Source: Desulfovibrio desulfuricans
GTDB taxonomy: Bacteria > Desulfobacterota > Desulfovibrionia > Desulfovibrionales > Desulfovibrionaceae
Reading direction: 5' to 3'
DNA length: 64,000 nucleotides
Assembly (NCBI RefSeq): GCF_004801255.1
Contig: NZ_CP036295.1
Span: 3,186,001-3,250,000 of the forward strand
A program made the translations under genes and the position numbers. This document shows, one piece after another, positions 43,627-53,248 of this stretch. The notes under the pieces are model-generated. The model made no database searches and was not told the DNA's origin. It saw only the letters and a list, made by a program, of their open reading frames with translations. Within the stretch, counting starts at the first letter, position 1. Each line of letters begins with the position of its first letter.

Positions 43627-44706
43627 CTACATGCGCTTGAAGCGCTCGATAACGTTTTCCTTGGTGAGGATCTTTTTAAAATCCGGTCCAAGACGGTTGG
43701 AGAGCGGCTTTTCGTGCACAATGCTGGCCTCGTACAGGGCGTCGAACTGCGCGTCTGTGAGGCCCTTGCAGATGCCCTTGGGCAGGTCGATGCCCTGGCG
43801 TTCGATCATGGACATAAAGTCTTTGTATTCGTTGGGGTAAATGTCTTCAAGCACGGTGATGGCGTGGCAGTTGGCAATGCCGTGGTGCATGTGCAGCACC
43901 ATGCTGAGCCCGGCCGACAGGGGATGCACCACGCCCACGAAACCGGCGGCCATGCCGCCCATAAACGAGGCGATCATGAGCTTTTCGCGGTTTTCGTCGC
44001 TCATCATGTCGCTGGAATGGTAGACCTGCTTGCTGAGGTCGATGGCTTTTTCGGCCAGCGAATCGACCACCACGTTGCGGTAAGAGCCGGTGATGCTCTC
44101 AAAGCAGTGCATGTAGGTGTCGATACCCGTGTAAAAATACTGGTTGCGCGGCACGCTGGCGGTCAGGTCCGGGTCGAGCAGCACCTGCTCGAACATGGTA
44201 AAGTCGCTGTTCATGCCCAGCTTGATGTTCTTGGCCTCGTTGCAGATGATGCCCGTGCGCGAGGTTTCCGAACCGGTGCCGGAGAGCGTGGGAACGGCGA
44301 TTTTATAGGGAGCGGGGTTTTTGACCAGTTCCCAGCCCTGATAGTTTTCAGCCTTGCCGGGGTTGGTCAGGAGGTTGCCCACGCACTTGCAGGTATCAAG
44401 CACGCAGCCGCCGCCAAAGGCCACCATAGCGCAAGGAACGACGCCGTTAAGGTAGGCCTTGACCTTGTCGGAATAGCCGTCGATGCTGTCCGTGGTGGGC
44501 TCGTCGGTGGAGTCTACGTAGACAACCATGTCCTTGCTTTCCACAGGCAGTTTGGCAATCAGATCCTTGCCTTCAAAAAAATGATCCAGAAAAAATACGG
44601 CGGGGCCCTTTACTGCGGCGCGACGTGCGCCAAGCAAATCGCCAAGCTGGCTGAGGCTGCCCGAACCGATCATATAATAACCGACATTTTTCGCGTTGCG
44701 ATACAT
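43627..44706 (-). CDS. kdnB: Iron-containing dehydrogenase, KdnB-like (Kdo 8-oxidase family)
   Basis: A 359-residue type-III (Fe) alcohol dehydrogenase. Metal ligands are the Asp and His of GIDTYMHC, the His of VVHPLSAGLS and the His of MHHGIANCH. GGGCVLDTCK binds NAD(P). From memory it aligns closely with KdnB of Shewanella (LLTNPG-x-x-x-x-YQGW, PTLSGTGSE-x-SRT, ASFMGGM, LPKGICK), which oxidises C8 of Kdo before transamination to 8-amino-Kdo. As first gene of the operon it would supply the keto sugar for the adjacent DegT enzyme. The exact substrate is inferred. Confidence 0.75.
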   Translation of the reverse strand: MYRNAKNVGYYMIGSGSLSQLGDLLGARRAAVKGPAVFFLDHFFEGKDLIAKLPVESKDMVVYVDSTDEPTTDSIDGYSDKVKAYLNGVVPCAMVAFGGGCVLDTCKCVGNLLTNPGKAENYQGWELVKNPAPYKIAVPTLSGTGSETSRTGIICNEAKNIKLGMNSDFTMFEQVLLDPDLTASVPRNQYFYTGIDTYMHCFESITGSYRNVVVDSLAEKAIDLSKQVYHSSDMMSDENREKLMIASFMGGMAAGFVGVVHPLSAGLSMVLHMHHGIANCHAITVLEDIYPNEYKDFMSMIERQGIDLPKGICKGLTDAQFDALYEASIVHEKPLSNRLGPDFKKILTKENVIERFKRM

Positions 44707-44847
44707 AGTTTGCCCTCTCAGTAATGGCAGATGATGACCGGGCCATACGCTATAGCCAAACGTCTGGCAAGCTGGCCTGCAATGGGCCAGCGGCGCGGAT
44801 TTTCGCCTGTTGCCGCCACGGGCGGCTCAACCTTTATATGTTGGCCC

Positions 44848-45288
44848 TCAGACCGCAGTTCCGTCAAGAGGATCAGGGCCGAAACGGTTGGGGCCGCACG
44901 TGCCCTTGAGCGCGTACAGCACCATCAGCGCCAGGCTGACAAGGCCCGCTGCGGCGGCGGAGCACGCCAACAGCCAGGTGGCGTCAAGCGCCGCCCCCGC
45001 GATGCCCGGCAGCACCAGCAACAGCGGCAGGGCCTGCCACCAGCCGGAAAAATCGCGGTCGTGCAACCTGCGCGTTGTCACCCCCACCGTCGGCAACAGG
45101 AGCCACAGCCCCTGCCCGGCACTGACTATGGAGGCCAGCGCCGGGGCAAGCGCCCCCAGCACGGCCACAAGAATACTCAGGATAGTGGAAAAAAGACAGA
45201 ACCACCAGAATTCAGACCGGCTGGCCCGCCCTTTAAACCGGCAGTAGTTACGGGTCAGGCAGACTTTTACGGCCTCTCTGAATTCCAT
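44848..45288 (-). CDS. DUF805 membrane protein
   Basis: A 146-residue protein. The start at 45288 (MEFREAVKVCLTRNYCRFKGRASRSEFWW) has GGAG seven bases upstream. The YCRFKGRASRSEFWWFCLF stretch, four hydrophobic segments and VGVTTRRLHDRDFSGWW are diagnostic of DUF805 (YhaH-like) inner-membrane proteins. The tail GTCGPNRFGPDPL is the usual C-terminal motif. The function of the family is unknown. Confidence 0.9.
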   Translation of the reverse strand: MEFREAVKVCLTRNYCRFKGRASRSEFWWFCLFSTILSILVAVLGALAPALASIVSAGQGLWLLLPTVGVTTRRLHDRDFSGWWQALPLLLVLPGIAGAALDATWLLACSAAAAGLVSLALMVLYALKGTCGPNRFGPDPLDGTAV

Positions 45289-45308
45289 GGGCTTCTCCGC
45301 GGGCAGGG

Positions 45309-46166
45309 TCAGGCCCTGTGCTTGCGCCAGCTCTGCACGGTATTGCTCAGCAGCATGGCAATGGTCATGGGCCCCACCCCGCCGGGCACCGGCGTAATGG
45401 CGCTGGCCTTCTGGCTCACGCTGGCAAAGTCGGCATCGCCGCACAGGCCCTCGGGCGTGCGGTTGATGCCCACATCGATGACCACAGCGCCCTCGCGCAC
45501 CATGTCGCCCGTGATGCAGCGGGGCCGGCCCATGGCCAGAAACAGAAAATCAGCCTGGCGGCACTGCTCGGCAAGGTCGGGCGTGCGCGAATGGCATACG
45601 GTGACCGTGGCGTCGCCAAAGCGCCCGGAGCGGGCCAGCAGCATGGCCAGCGGCTTGCCCACAATGTTTGAACGGCCCACAACCACGGCTTTTTTGCCGC
45701 TGGTGGGCAGGTCGTAGCGTCGCAACAGCTCCATGACCCCGGCTGGCGTACAGGAAACATAGCCCGGCAGGCCGAGCGAAAGCCGCCCCACACTCACGGG
45801 ATGAAAGCCGTCCACGTCTTTTTCAGGATCAATGGCCAGCAGGCATTCCTGCGCATCCAGCCCCTTGGGCAGCGGCAACTGCAGCAAAATGCCGTCCACC
45901 TCGGGGTTGGCGTTGCATTGGGCAATGAGTTTCAGCAGGTCCTGCTGGCTCGTGGAGGCGGGCAGATGGTGGGGAAAGGACACGATGCAGGCCTCGGCGC
46001 AGGCGCGCTCCTTGTTGCGCACATATACCTGCGAGGCGGGGTCTTCACCCACAAGAATAACTGCCAGGCCCGGAGCGCGCTGCCCCCTGGCGCGGGCGGC
46101 GGCCACTTCCGCGCCAAGTTCCGCGCGGATGTCGGCGGCGGTTTTTTTGCCGTCAATCAAAATCAT
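45309..46166 (-). CDS. folD: Methylenetetrahydrofolate dehydrogenase / cyclohydrolase FolD
   Basis: A 285-residue bifunctional enzyme. The catalytic lysine is in [41 protein letters not shown] is the folate loop, [20 protein letters not shown] binds NADP, and [17 protein letters not shown] closes the site. It interconverts methylene-, methenyl- and 10-formyl-tetrahydrofolate for purine and one-carbon metabolism. The DUF805 gene follows 20 bp downstream on the same strand. Confidence 0.96.
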   Translation of the reverse strand: MILIDGKKTAADIRAELGAEVAAARARGQRAPGLAVILVGEDPASQVYVRNKERACAEACIVSFPHHLPASTSQQDLLKLIAQCNANPEVDGILLQLPLPKGLDAQECLLAIDPEKDVDGFHPVSVGRLSLGLPGYVSCTPAGVMELLRRYDLPTSGKKAVVVGRSNIVGKPLAMLLARSGRFGDATVTVCHSRTPDLAEQCRQADFLFLAMGRPRCITGDMVREGAVVIDVGINRTPEGLCGDADFASVSQKASAITPVPGGVGPMTIAMLLSNTVQSWRKHRA

Positions 46167-46203
46167 GTTGAGCTCCGAAAGTATGATGGCCGCCCTAAAC
46201 AGG

Positions 46204-46236
46204 GCGACCGCCGCTCCCGGCCGGTGCGGCGGTCGC
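46204..46236 (-). other. Hairpin between eno and folD
   Basis: GCGACCGCCGC (46204-46214) pairs perfectly with GCGGCGGTCGC (46226-46236) over an 11-nt loop. There is no T run. It lies in the folD leader. Confidence 0.55.
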
Positions 46237-46307
46237 TGGTAAACCCGCGCCCATCCATTTGCGGTTGCACGCGGGTTGGAGGTCCATACGAGATCAGCGG
46301 TGTCAAG

Positions 46308-46340
46308 GCCCGCAGGCCGGTCAACAACCAGCCTGCGGGC
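46308..46340 (-). terminator. Hairpin downstream of eno
   Basis: GCCCGCAGGC (46308-46317) pairs with GCCTGCGGGC (46331-46340), starting 8 bp after the eno stop on the minus strand. It lacks a U-tract, so termination may be partial or depend on Rho. Confidence 0.55.
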
Positions 46341-46348
46341 GTGTGGAA

Positions 46349-47653
<1,305 letters not shown>

Positions 47654-47841
47654 CTACTCCTTTTACCCTGGCGGGCTTGTTTGCAAAGATGCTTGCCGCG
47701 CCAAAAGCGACGGCTGCAAATACTGACGGACTAAAGAGCTGCTCTCCAGCGTCGGCATCAGGGTGATGTACGGAGCACGCCGCGCCGCATCAGCCGCGAA
47801 ACGCACTGTACGCTAACGCGCACGTAAAAATGCCCGGCCTG

Positions 47842-48657
47842 TTAATCAGCCGCGCCGCGTTCTTCTTCAACCGCGCCGCGCTCTTCATAGTACAAGCGGC
47901 GCAGGCCCTCAAGCAGCAGCATGGGCAGTACCTGATCAAACACAGGGCTTACCCTTGCAATGGAGGAGGCAAAGCCCCCGGTGCCAAGCACCTTGACCGG
48001 GCCGGACATCTGCCGCCTGAGCCGCTGGGTCAGCCCCTCGACCATGCAGGCAAAGCCAAAAACCAGGCCGTGCTGGATGCTGGTGGTGGTGTTGCGCCCC
48101 GGCGTGGGCTCGTCGGCGCGCACGTCCAGGTTTACCCTGGGCAGCTTGGCGGCCTCGCGCGAGAGGGCGGTCAGGGCCGTACGCGGCCCGGGAAAAATCA
48201 GGCCGCCCATGTAGGCGTCGCCGCTGACGCAGTCGATGGTCACAGCCGTGCCAAAATCAACCACGAGCAGGGAGGGTATTTCGGGATACATACGGCGTGC
48301 CGCGTACGCGCCCACCAGGCGGTCTGCGCCCACTTCGGCGGGCCGTTCATAACGGTTTTCAAGCGGGACGGGCAACTCCTTGCCCACGCGCTGCAGCGGA
48401 CAGCCCACATAACGGGCCACAGCCTCTCGCAGCAGGGGGTCAAACCCCGGAGCAACCGACGAGACAATGCAGGCCTTGAGCTGCGCGGCGACAACGCCCG
48501 CATGCTGCAAGAGCGTAAGGAGCGTAAGGCCAAAATTGTCCGCCGTCTGGGCGGTGTCGGTGCGCAGAGTGTACGAGGTCAGCACATGCCGCTCGTTGCC
48601 CAACCCAATTTTAATGGATGTATTGCCTATGTCGAAAAGCAGAATCTCGGGCTGCAT
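47842..48657 (-). CDS. coaX: Type III pantothenate kinase
   Basis: A 271-residue ASKHA-fold kinase. The phosphate-1 loop is LLFDIGNTSIKIGL, SSVAPGFDPLL is conserved, GADRLVGAYAAR and LLVVDFGTAVTIDCVSG hold the catalytic Asp and phosphate-2 region, and GLIFPGPRTALTALS follows. It phosphorylates pantothenate in the first step of coenzyme A synthesis and is insensitive to CoA feedback. The C terminus ends in the charged repeat EERGAVEEERGAAD. Confidence 0.95.
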   Translation of the reverse strand: MQPEILLFDIGNTSIKIGLGNERHVLTSYTLRTDTAQTADNFGLTLLTLLQHAGVVAAQLKACIVSSVAPGFDPLLREAVARYVGCPLQRVGKELPVPLENRYERPAEVGADRLVGAYAARRMYPEIPSLLVVDFGTAVTIDCVSGDAYMGGLIFPGPRTALTALSREAAKLPRVNLDVRADEPTPGRNTTTSIQHGLVFGFACMVEGLTQRLRRQMSGPVKVLGTGGFASSIARVSPVFDQVLPMLLLEGLRRLYYEERGAVEEERGAAD

Positions 48658-48836
48658 GTATGCCTCCGCAAAGGCCTGAAAGGTTACAGATACAGATTAT
48701 GCCCAATTTGGCTCGGCTAGGCAAGCCACAGGGATCAGGCGTCCGTGTTTTGTCGCCCAGGGAGGCCGCATGAACGCAACCGCGCATTGCCGACAGGTTT
48801 TTCCTTCGGGCAGGTTTCCAACCCCTCACGCGCCGG

Positions 48837-49020
48837 TTACTGGATGAGGGAAAGATCAACCTTGCCGTCAAACAGGTCTTTGAGCGCAAAGCTGTATTCC
48901 TTTACCGGATGATCGGGGTTGGCCATGCGCAGATGCAACGTTCCGCTGCCGTCGGGCGTCTGCCCTGACAGGGGCGGCCAGCAGAACCAGCACGCAAAGC
49001 AAGTGCATAACTGTTGTCAT
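48837..49020 (-). pseudogene. Frameshifted small secreted protein gene (candidate)
   Basis: From the ATG at 49020 the frame encodes a good signal peptide, MTTVMHLLCVLVLLAAPVRA, then runs into unlikely sequence and a stop. A shift of one base near 48960 opens a second frame with protein-like sequence, QTPDGSGTLHLRMANPDHPV through to FALKDLFDGKVDLSLIQ, and a stop at 48837. The two halves would make one periplasmic protein of about 60 residues. A sequencing error or a real inactivating indel would both explain it. Confidence 0.45.
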
Positions 49021-49056
49021 AGCAGCGACCCCATTGTTAATGGGCCTCTGGCCCGC

Positions 49057-49099
49057 AAAAAAAACGCCGCCCCAGCGAAAAACTCTGCCGATGGCGGCG
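49057..49099 (-). terminator. Terminator of glmS
   Basis: CGCCGCC (49065-49071) pairs with GGCGGCG (49093-49099). On the minus strand the stem is followed by eight T (49064-49057). Confidence 0.85.
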
Positions 49100-49153
49100 C
49101 TATGCGCATACCTTGACGCGGGGAGTCGTTTCCACCGGGCCTGAAGATCTGGC

Positions 49154-50983
49154 TTATTCCACAGTAACGCTCTTGGCCAGGTTGCGGGGCTGGTCAACGT
49201 CCTTGCCGAGGTAGTCGGCGGTTTCGTAGCTGAACAGCTGCAGCGCGGGCAGAGCCATAAAACCGGCCAACGGCGCGGGGAGCTTGGGGATAACCCAGGT
49301 ATCCTCGGCCCCAAGGTCAAAGCCCTCGTTGGTCAGGGCGATAACCTTGCCCTGACGGGCCTGCACCTCGACCATGTTGGACTTCACCTTGGGCAGCAGC
49401 ACATCGTCCAGCGCCAGCGCAAATGTGGGAAAAGAGGGGTCGATCAGGGCGATGGGGCCGTGCTTCATCTCGCCAGCAGCATAGCCCTCGGCATGAATGT
49501 ACGAAAGTTCCTTGAGTTTCAGCGCGCCCTCAAGGGCCAACGGGTAGCAGTGGCCGCGTCCAAGATAAAAAAAGTTGCGGGCCTGCGAATACTTGCGCGA
49601 AAGCTCACGGGCTTTTTTGTGCATGGCGGGCAGCGCGGCGTCAAGCTGGGCTGGCAGGCTTTCGAGCATGGCAATGATCTTGCGGCGCTCGTCGGCGGGC
49701 AGGGTGCCGTTGCGTTTGCTCCAGTACAGGGCCATAAGCGCCAGCATGAGCATCTGGCTGCACATGGCCTTGGTGGAGGCCACGCTTATCTCCGGCCCGG
49801 CCTGGGTATAGAGCACAGCCGAGGCGTCGCGCGCAATGGACGAGCCCACCACGTTGCACAGGCCAAGCACGGTGATGCCGCGCTCGCGGGCAATGCGCAG
49901 GGCGGCAAGCGTGTCGGCGGTTTCGCCGCTCTGGCTGATGACCAGCACCATGTCTTCCTTGTCGAGCAGCAGCGAATCGCGGTAGCGGAACTCGGAGGCT
50001 ATCTCCACCTGCACGGGCACGTGCGCCCAGTGCTCCAGCAGATGCCGCCCCCACATGCCCGAATGGTACGACGTGCCGCAGGCCACAATGTGCAGACGGC
50101 GCGGCACAGGCAGGCTGTCCAGCTCCGCCAGGCGCACGTCGCCGTGGTCGCCTTCCACCCGGCCGGTGAGGCCGTCTGTGACGACGCGGGGCTGCTCAAA
50201 AATCTCCTTGAGCATAAAATGGCGGTAGCCGCCCTTTTGCGCAGCCTGCATGTCCCACTGGATGGTCTGCGGCTCGTGATGCACCGGGCTCAGGTCCTTG
50301 AGGCGCATGATGGCGTATTCTGAAGCCGTGGCGCGCACAAGCTCGCCGTCTTCAAGAAAAACCACCTGCCGGGTGTAGGGCAGAAAGGCCGGAATGTCGG
50401 AGGCCACAAAATTTTCGCCAGTGCCCTGACCAAAAATGAGCGGAGCCGACATGCGCGCGGCATAGATCACGCCTGGCTCGTCCTTGTCCATAAGGCAGAC
50501 GGCATACGCGCCGTGGGCCTCGCGCAGGGCTGCGGCAAAGGCGTGCAGCAGGTCGGGCTCGGTCTTGCGACGCTCGGAAACAAGGTTCACCAGCACTTCG
50601 GTGTCGGTCTCGGAGCTGAAGGTATAGCCTTTGGCCGCGAGGTCGGCCTTTATTTCCTGATAATTTTCAATGATGCCGTTATGCACAATGGCAAGAGCGC
50701 CGTCGTTGGAACGGTGAGGATGGGCGTTGCGCTCGGCGGGCACGCCGTGGGTGGCCCAGCGGGTGTGCCCCATGGCGCTGGTGGGCGTGGCGATGCCTTC
50801 TTCGTGGGCGAGCTTTTCTTCCAGCGCGGCCAGCTTGCCGGTGGCGCGCACCACATGCAGGCTGCCCTGACGGGCAAAGGCAACGCCGGCAGAGTCGTAT
50901 CCGCGGTATTCGAGACGGCGCAGGCCTTCAACCACAACGGGAACCGCAGGTCTGTGACCTGCATAACCGATAATGCCGCACAT
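49154..50983 (-). CDS. glmS: Glutamine--fructose-6-phosphate aminotransferase (isomerising)
   Basis: A 609-residue protein. The start at 50983 places the nucleophilic Cys right after Met (MCGIIGYAGHRPAVPVV) and has AAAGGAGG upstream. The N-terminal glutaminase has RRLEYRGYDSAG, GHTRWATHG and HNGIIENYQEIK. Two SIS domains follow (ACGTSYHSGMWG, SQSGETADTLAALR) and the C terminus ends PRNLAKSVTVE. It makes glucosamine-6-phosphate for cell wall and LPS. I see no glmS ribozyme in the leader. Confidence 0.98.
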   Translation of the reverse strand: MCGIIGYAGHRPAVPVVVEGLRRLEYRGYDSAGVAFARQGSLHVVRATGKLAALEEKLAHEEGIATPTSAMGHTRWATHGVPAERNAHPHRSNDGALAIVHNGIIENYQEIKADLAAKGYTFSSETDTEVLVNLVSERRKTEPDLLHAFAAALREAHGAYAVCLMDKDEPGVIYAARMSAPLIFGQGTGENFVASDIPAFLPYTRQVVFLEDGELVRATASEYAIMRLKDLSPVHHEPQTIQWDMQAAQKGGYRHFMLKEIFEQPRVVTDGLTGRVEGDHGDVRLAELDSLPVPRRLHIVACGTSYHSGMWGRHLLEHWAHVPVQVEIASEFRYRDSLLLDKEDMVLVISQSGETADTLAALRIARERGITVLGLCNVVGSSIARDASAVLYTQAGPEISVASTKAMCSQMLMLALMALYWSKRNGTLPADERRKIIAMLESLPAQLDAALPAMHKKARELSRKYSQARNFFYLGRGHCYPLALEGALKLKELSYIHAEGYAAGEMKHGPIALIDPSFPTFALALDDVLLPKVKSNMVEVQARQGKVIALTNEGFDLGAEDTWVIPKLPAPLAGFMALPALQLFSYETADYLGKDVDQPRNLAKSVTVE

Positions 50984-51043
50984 AAAGTGCCTCCTTTCAT
51001 CGCCGGGCAAAGCCCGGTCACAGACCAGCTGGTCGATCTATGA

Positions 51044-51071
51044 AATATAGGTAGGTATGTCGTTTTGTAAA
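51044..51071 (-). promoter_or_regulatory. Putative sigma-70 promoter of glmS
   Basis: On the minus strand TTTACA (51071-51066) and TATATT (51049-51044) are separated by 16 bp, about 60 bp upstream of the glmS start codon. Confidence 0.5.
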
Positions 51072-51119
51072 CATCCCGGCCGTCAGAACGGAAAGGGAAT
51101 GTGGGGGAAATACACAAGG

Positions 51120-51143
51120 CCGGAACCGCGTACGCGGTTCCGG
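51120..51143. other. 24-bp perfect palindrome between ppiD and glmS
   Basis: CCGGAACCGCG-TA-CGCGGTTCCGG. On the minus strand it comes 57 bp after the ppiD stop and before the glmS promoter. It probably forms the ppiD 3' hairpin, followed by a weak T-rich stretch. Confidence 0.6.
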
Positions 51144-51199
51144 TCCATACTGCGGCTGTCTTGTCTGCGGCCTGCGGGCGGGGTTTTACGCCGTGCGGG

Positions 51200-53119
51200 C
51201 TACATGTTTTTTCTGTCTACGATGTCCATATTGTGCACTTCGACCTTGGCGGTCGAAAGCAGGCGCTGCATAAAGGTTTCGTACAGCCCCTGCACGCGCT
51301 CGCGCTCCACGGCGTTGGCCATGATATCCTTGACCATGTCCCACTCGGCAGGGTCGGAGGGCTGCACCGCGCCCACGTGCACAAGCACCGCGCCCTGTCC
51401 GTCCTTGGGGCTGCTGACCGCAAAGGCGGCGGGCAGCCACTGGCCGATCTTGACGCTGAACACGGCGGCTGCAAGCTCCGGATCCGGGCCGAAGTCCGCC
51501 AGTGTTCCACTGCGGTCCATGGGCTTGGCAGTCTTGATGTTCATGCCCGTTTTGAGCGTGGGGTTGATGGCTCCGTCCACAAGGCCCTTGCGGCGCTCGG
51601 TCGCCGCGCGCATGGCTTCGGTCAGGGCTTTTTCGCCCTGCAGACGGGTGGTGATTTTTTCTTTAACAGCTTCAAGCGGTTCGCTGGAGGCGGGCTGGGC
51701 ATTAAGCACGCGGGCAACCACGTAGGCGTCGCCAGCTTCCAGCGCGCGGTCCACCGGCGAATTGGCCGGAGTTTTTTCAAGCACGGCGGCCGATTCAGCC
51801 GTAATGCCCATCTTTTGCTGCAGGTCATGTGCAGAGGCAAGGCCCGTCTGCTGCGCCTCCAGGCCAAGGGCCTGGGCGCTCTTTTCGAGGGGTTTGCCGA
51901 GGATGTTGTCTTCAATAAGGTTGTCAAGAACATCGCGCAGCTTGTCAGCGCCCTGCTCCTTGGCCATGGCCTTGCGCACTTCGGCGGCCACGGCGGCAAA
52001 AGGCTGCGTGCCGCCGCCCTTCTTTTCTTCAACTTTGATGATATGCAGGCCAAACTGGCTGCGCACCGGCGCGGAGACCTTGCCCGCATCAAGGGCAAAG
52101 GCGGCGTCTTCAAAAGGCTTGACCGTGGAGCCGCGCTTGATCCAGCCAAGCTCGCCGCCGGGGCCGGCGGCATTGGGGCCGTTGTGGGCGTTGGCTACAT
52201 CGGCAAAACTTTTGCCGCTTTTGAGCTCGGCCTGGATGGCTGCCACGGTTTCCTGAGCTTTTTTGACATCGGCCTCGGAGGCATCCTCGGCCAGAGGCAC
52301 GAGGATGTGGGCCGCCTTGACTTCTTCCTGCTGGTTAAACCGGGAGGCGTTGGCATCGTACCACTTGCGGGCGTCGGCCTCGCTGACGGATTCGGGCTTG
52401 ATCAGGTTTTCTGGCGAAATACGGATATAGGCCACGTCCACCTTGGGCGGAATGGCAAACTCGCCCTTGTGGCTGTCGTAGTAGGCGGCCACCTCCGCAT
52501 CAGTGGGCTTGGCCCCGGCCATGAAGTCGGCGGCGGGAACAAAGATGTAGTCGGGCACGCGCTGCTCGCGCAAAAAGTTGTAGCGGTTCTGGGCTTCAGC
52601 GGGGTCGTGCCAGGCGGCTGCGGTGACCAGGGCAAAAAGCTTTTGCCGCAGCAGGTCTTCGCCCATGTCGTGCTCGTACTGGGCAGGCGTGATGCGCTGC
52701 ATCTGCAGCACGCGCTTGTATGATTCGGGGTCAAACTGCCCCTTGGCGTTCTGGAAAGCGGGGATCTGCCCCACAGCCATGCGCAGCTCGAGGGGAGTCA
52801 CCGTAATGCCCGTGCGGGCCGCCTCCTGCCGCAGCAGGGTCTGGCTCACGAGGTCGCGCAGCACCTGACGCCCCAGGCCCTGACGGACCAGGTCGCGCGA
52901 GACGCCGGGGTTGTTGCGCATCACGGATTCTTCCGCGTTGCGGTAGGCCATTTCAAAATCCCGTGCGGTGATGGGGTCGCCGTTGACCACGGCCACGAGG
53001 TTGCCCGTGCCGCTATCCTTCATGCTGCCCACGCCCCAGAAAATGAAGACGAGAATAATCAGGCCAAAGGCCAGCTTGACGCCGAGAGACTGTGAATTTG
53101 AACGGATATACTCAAGCAT
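51200..53119 (-). CDS. ppiD: PpiD-like periplasmic folding chaperone (SurA_N / parvulin)
   Basis: A 639-residue protein. The start at 53119 (MLEYIRSNSQSLGVKLAFGL) has CGGAG five bases upstream. One N-terminal membrane anchor (about 16-36) is followed by a SurA-N-like chaperone domain (VNGDPITARDFEMAYRN, QVLRDLVSQTLLRQEAART), and a central parvulin domain (VKAAHILVPLAEDA, KSFADVANAHNGPNAAGPGGELGW, VRSQFGLHIIKVEEKK). PpiD sits at the Sec exit and helps newly exported proteins. Length matches the family. Confidence 0.93.
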   Translation of the reverse strand: MLEYIRSNSQSLGVKLAFGLIILVFIFWGVGSMKDSGTGNLVAVVNGDPITARDFEMAYRNAEESVMRNNPGVSRDLVRQGLGRQVLRDLVSQTLLRQEAARTGITVTPLELRMAVGQIPAFQNAKGQFDPESYKRVLQMQRITPAQYEHDMGEDLLRQKLFALVTAAAWHDPAEAQNRYNFLREQRVPDYIFVPAADFMAGAKPTDAEVAAYYDSHKGEFAIPPKVDVAYIRISPENLIKPESVSEADARKWYDANASRFNQQEEVKAAHILVPLAEDASEADVKKAQETVAAIQAELKSGKSFADVANAHNGPNAAGPGGELGWIKRGSTVKPFEDAAFALDAGKVSAPVRSQFGLHIIKVEEKKGGGTQPFAAVAAEVRKAMAKEQGADKLRDVLDNLIEDNILGKPLEKSAQALGLEAQQTGLASAHDLQQKMGITAESAAVLEKTPANSPVDRALEAGDAYVVARVLNAQPASSEPLEAVKEKITTRLQGEKALTEAMRAATERRKGLVDGAINPTLKTGMNIKTAKPMDRSGTLADFGPDPELAAAVFSVKIGQWLPAAFAVSSPKDGQGAVLVHVGAVQPSDPAEWDMVKDIMANAVERERVQGLYETFMQRLLSTAKVEVHNMDIVDRKNM

Positions 53120-53248
53120 GCTTACTCCGAGATGCGGTATTTCCAAAAGATAAGGAGGCATCATATGCGTAAACGGCAGGAAACTCAACAACAGGAACGC
53201 CACGCGGGAAAATACCTGCGTATGGGCCCTGCATGTGCGCGGGCGCGG

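Larger units (their letters stand above)
48658..49153. other. Intergenic stretch between coaX and glmS
   Basis: 496 bp that contain a frameshifted small secreted-protein gene (48837-49020, minus strand) and the glmS terminator (49057-49099). The part from 48658 to 48836 shows no gene and presumably holds the coaX promoter. Confidence 0.6.

Noticed and set aside
42412..44724. 770-residue open frame on the plus strand
   Set aside because: It is antisense to the DegT and KdnB-like genes, is rich in His, Ala and Gly as expected from a GC-rich shadow frame, and matches no family.
50984..51199. glmS ribozyme upstream of glmS
   Set aside because: The leader shows a sigma-70-like promoter about 60 bp from the start and no room or conserved core for the ribozyme.
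51101..52723. 540-residue plus-strand open frame
   Set aside because: Antisense shadow of ppiD with no ribosome site or family features.
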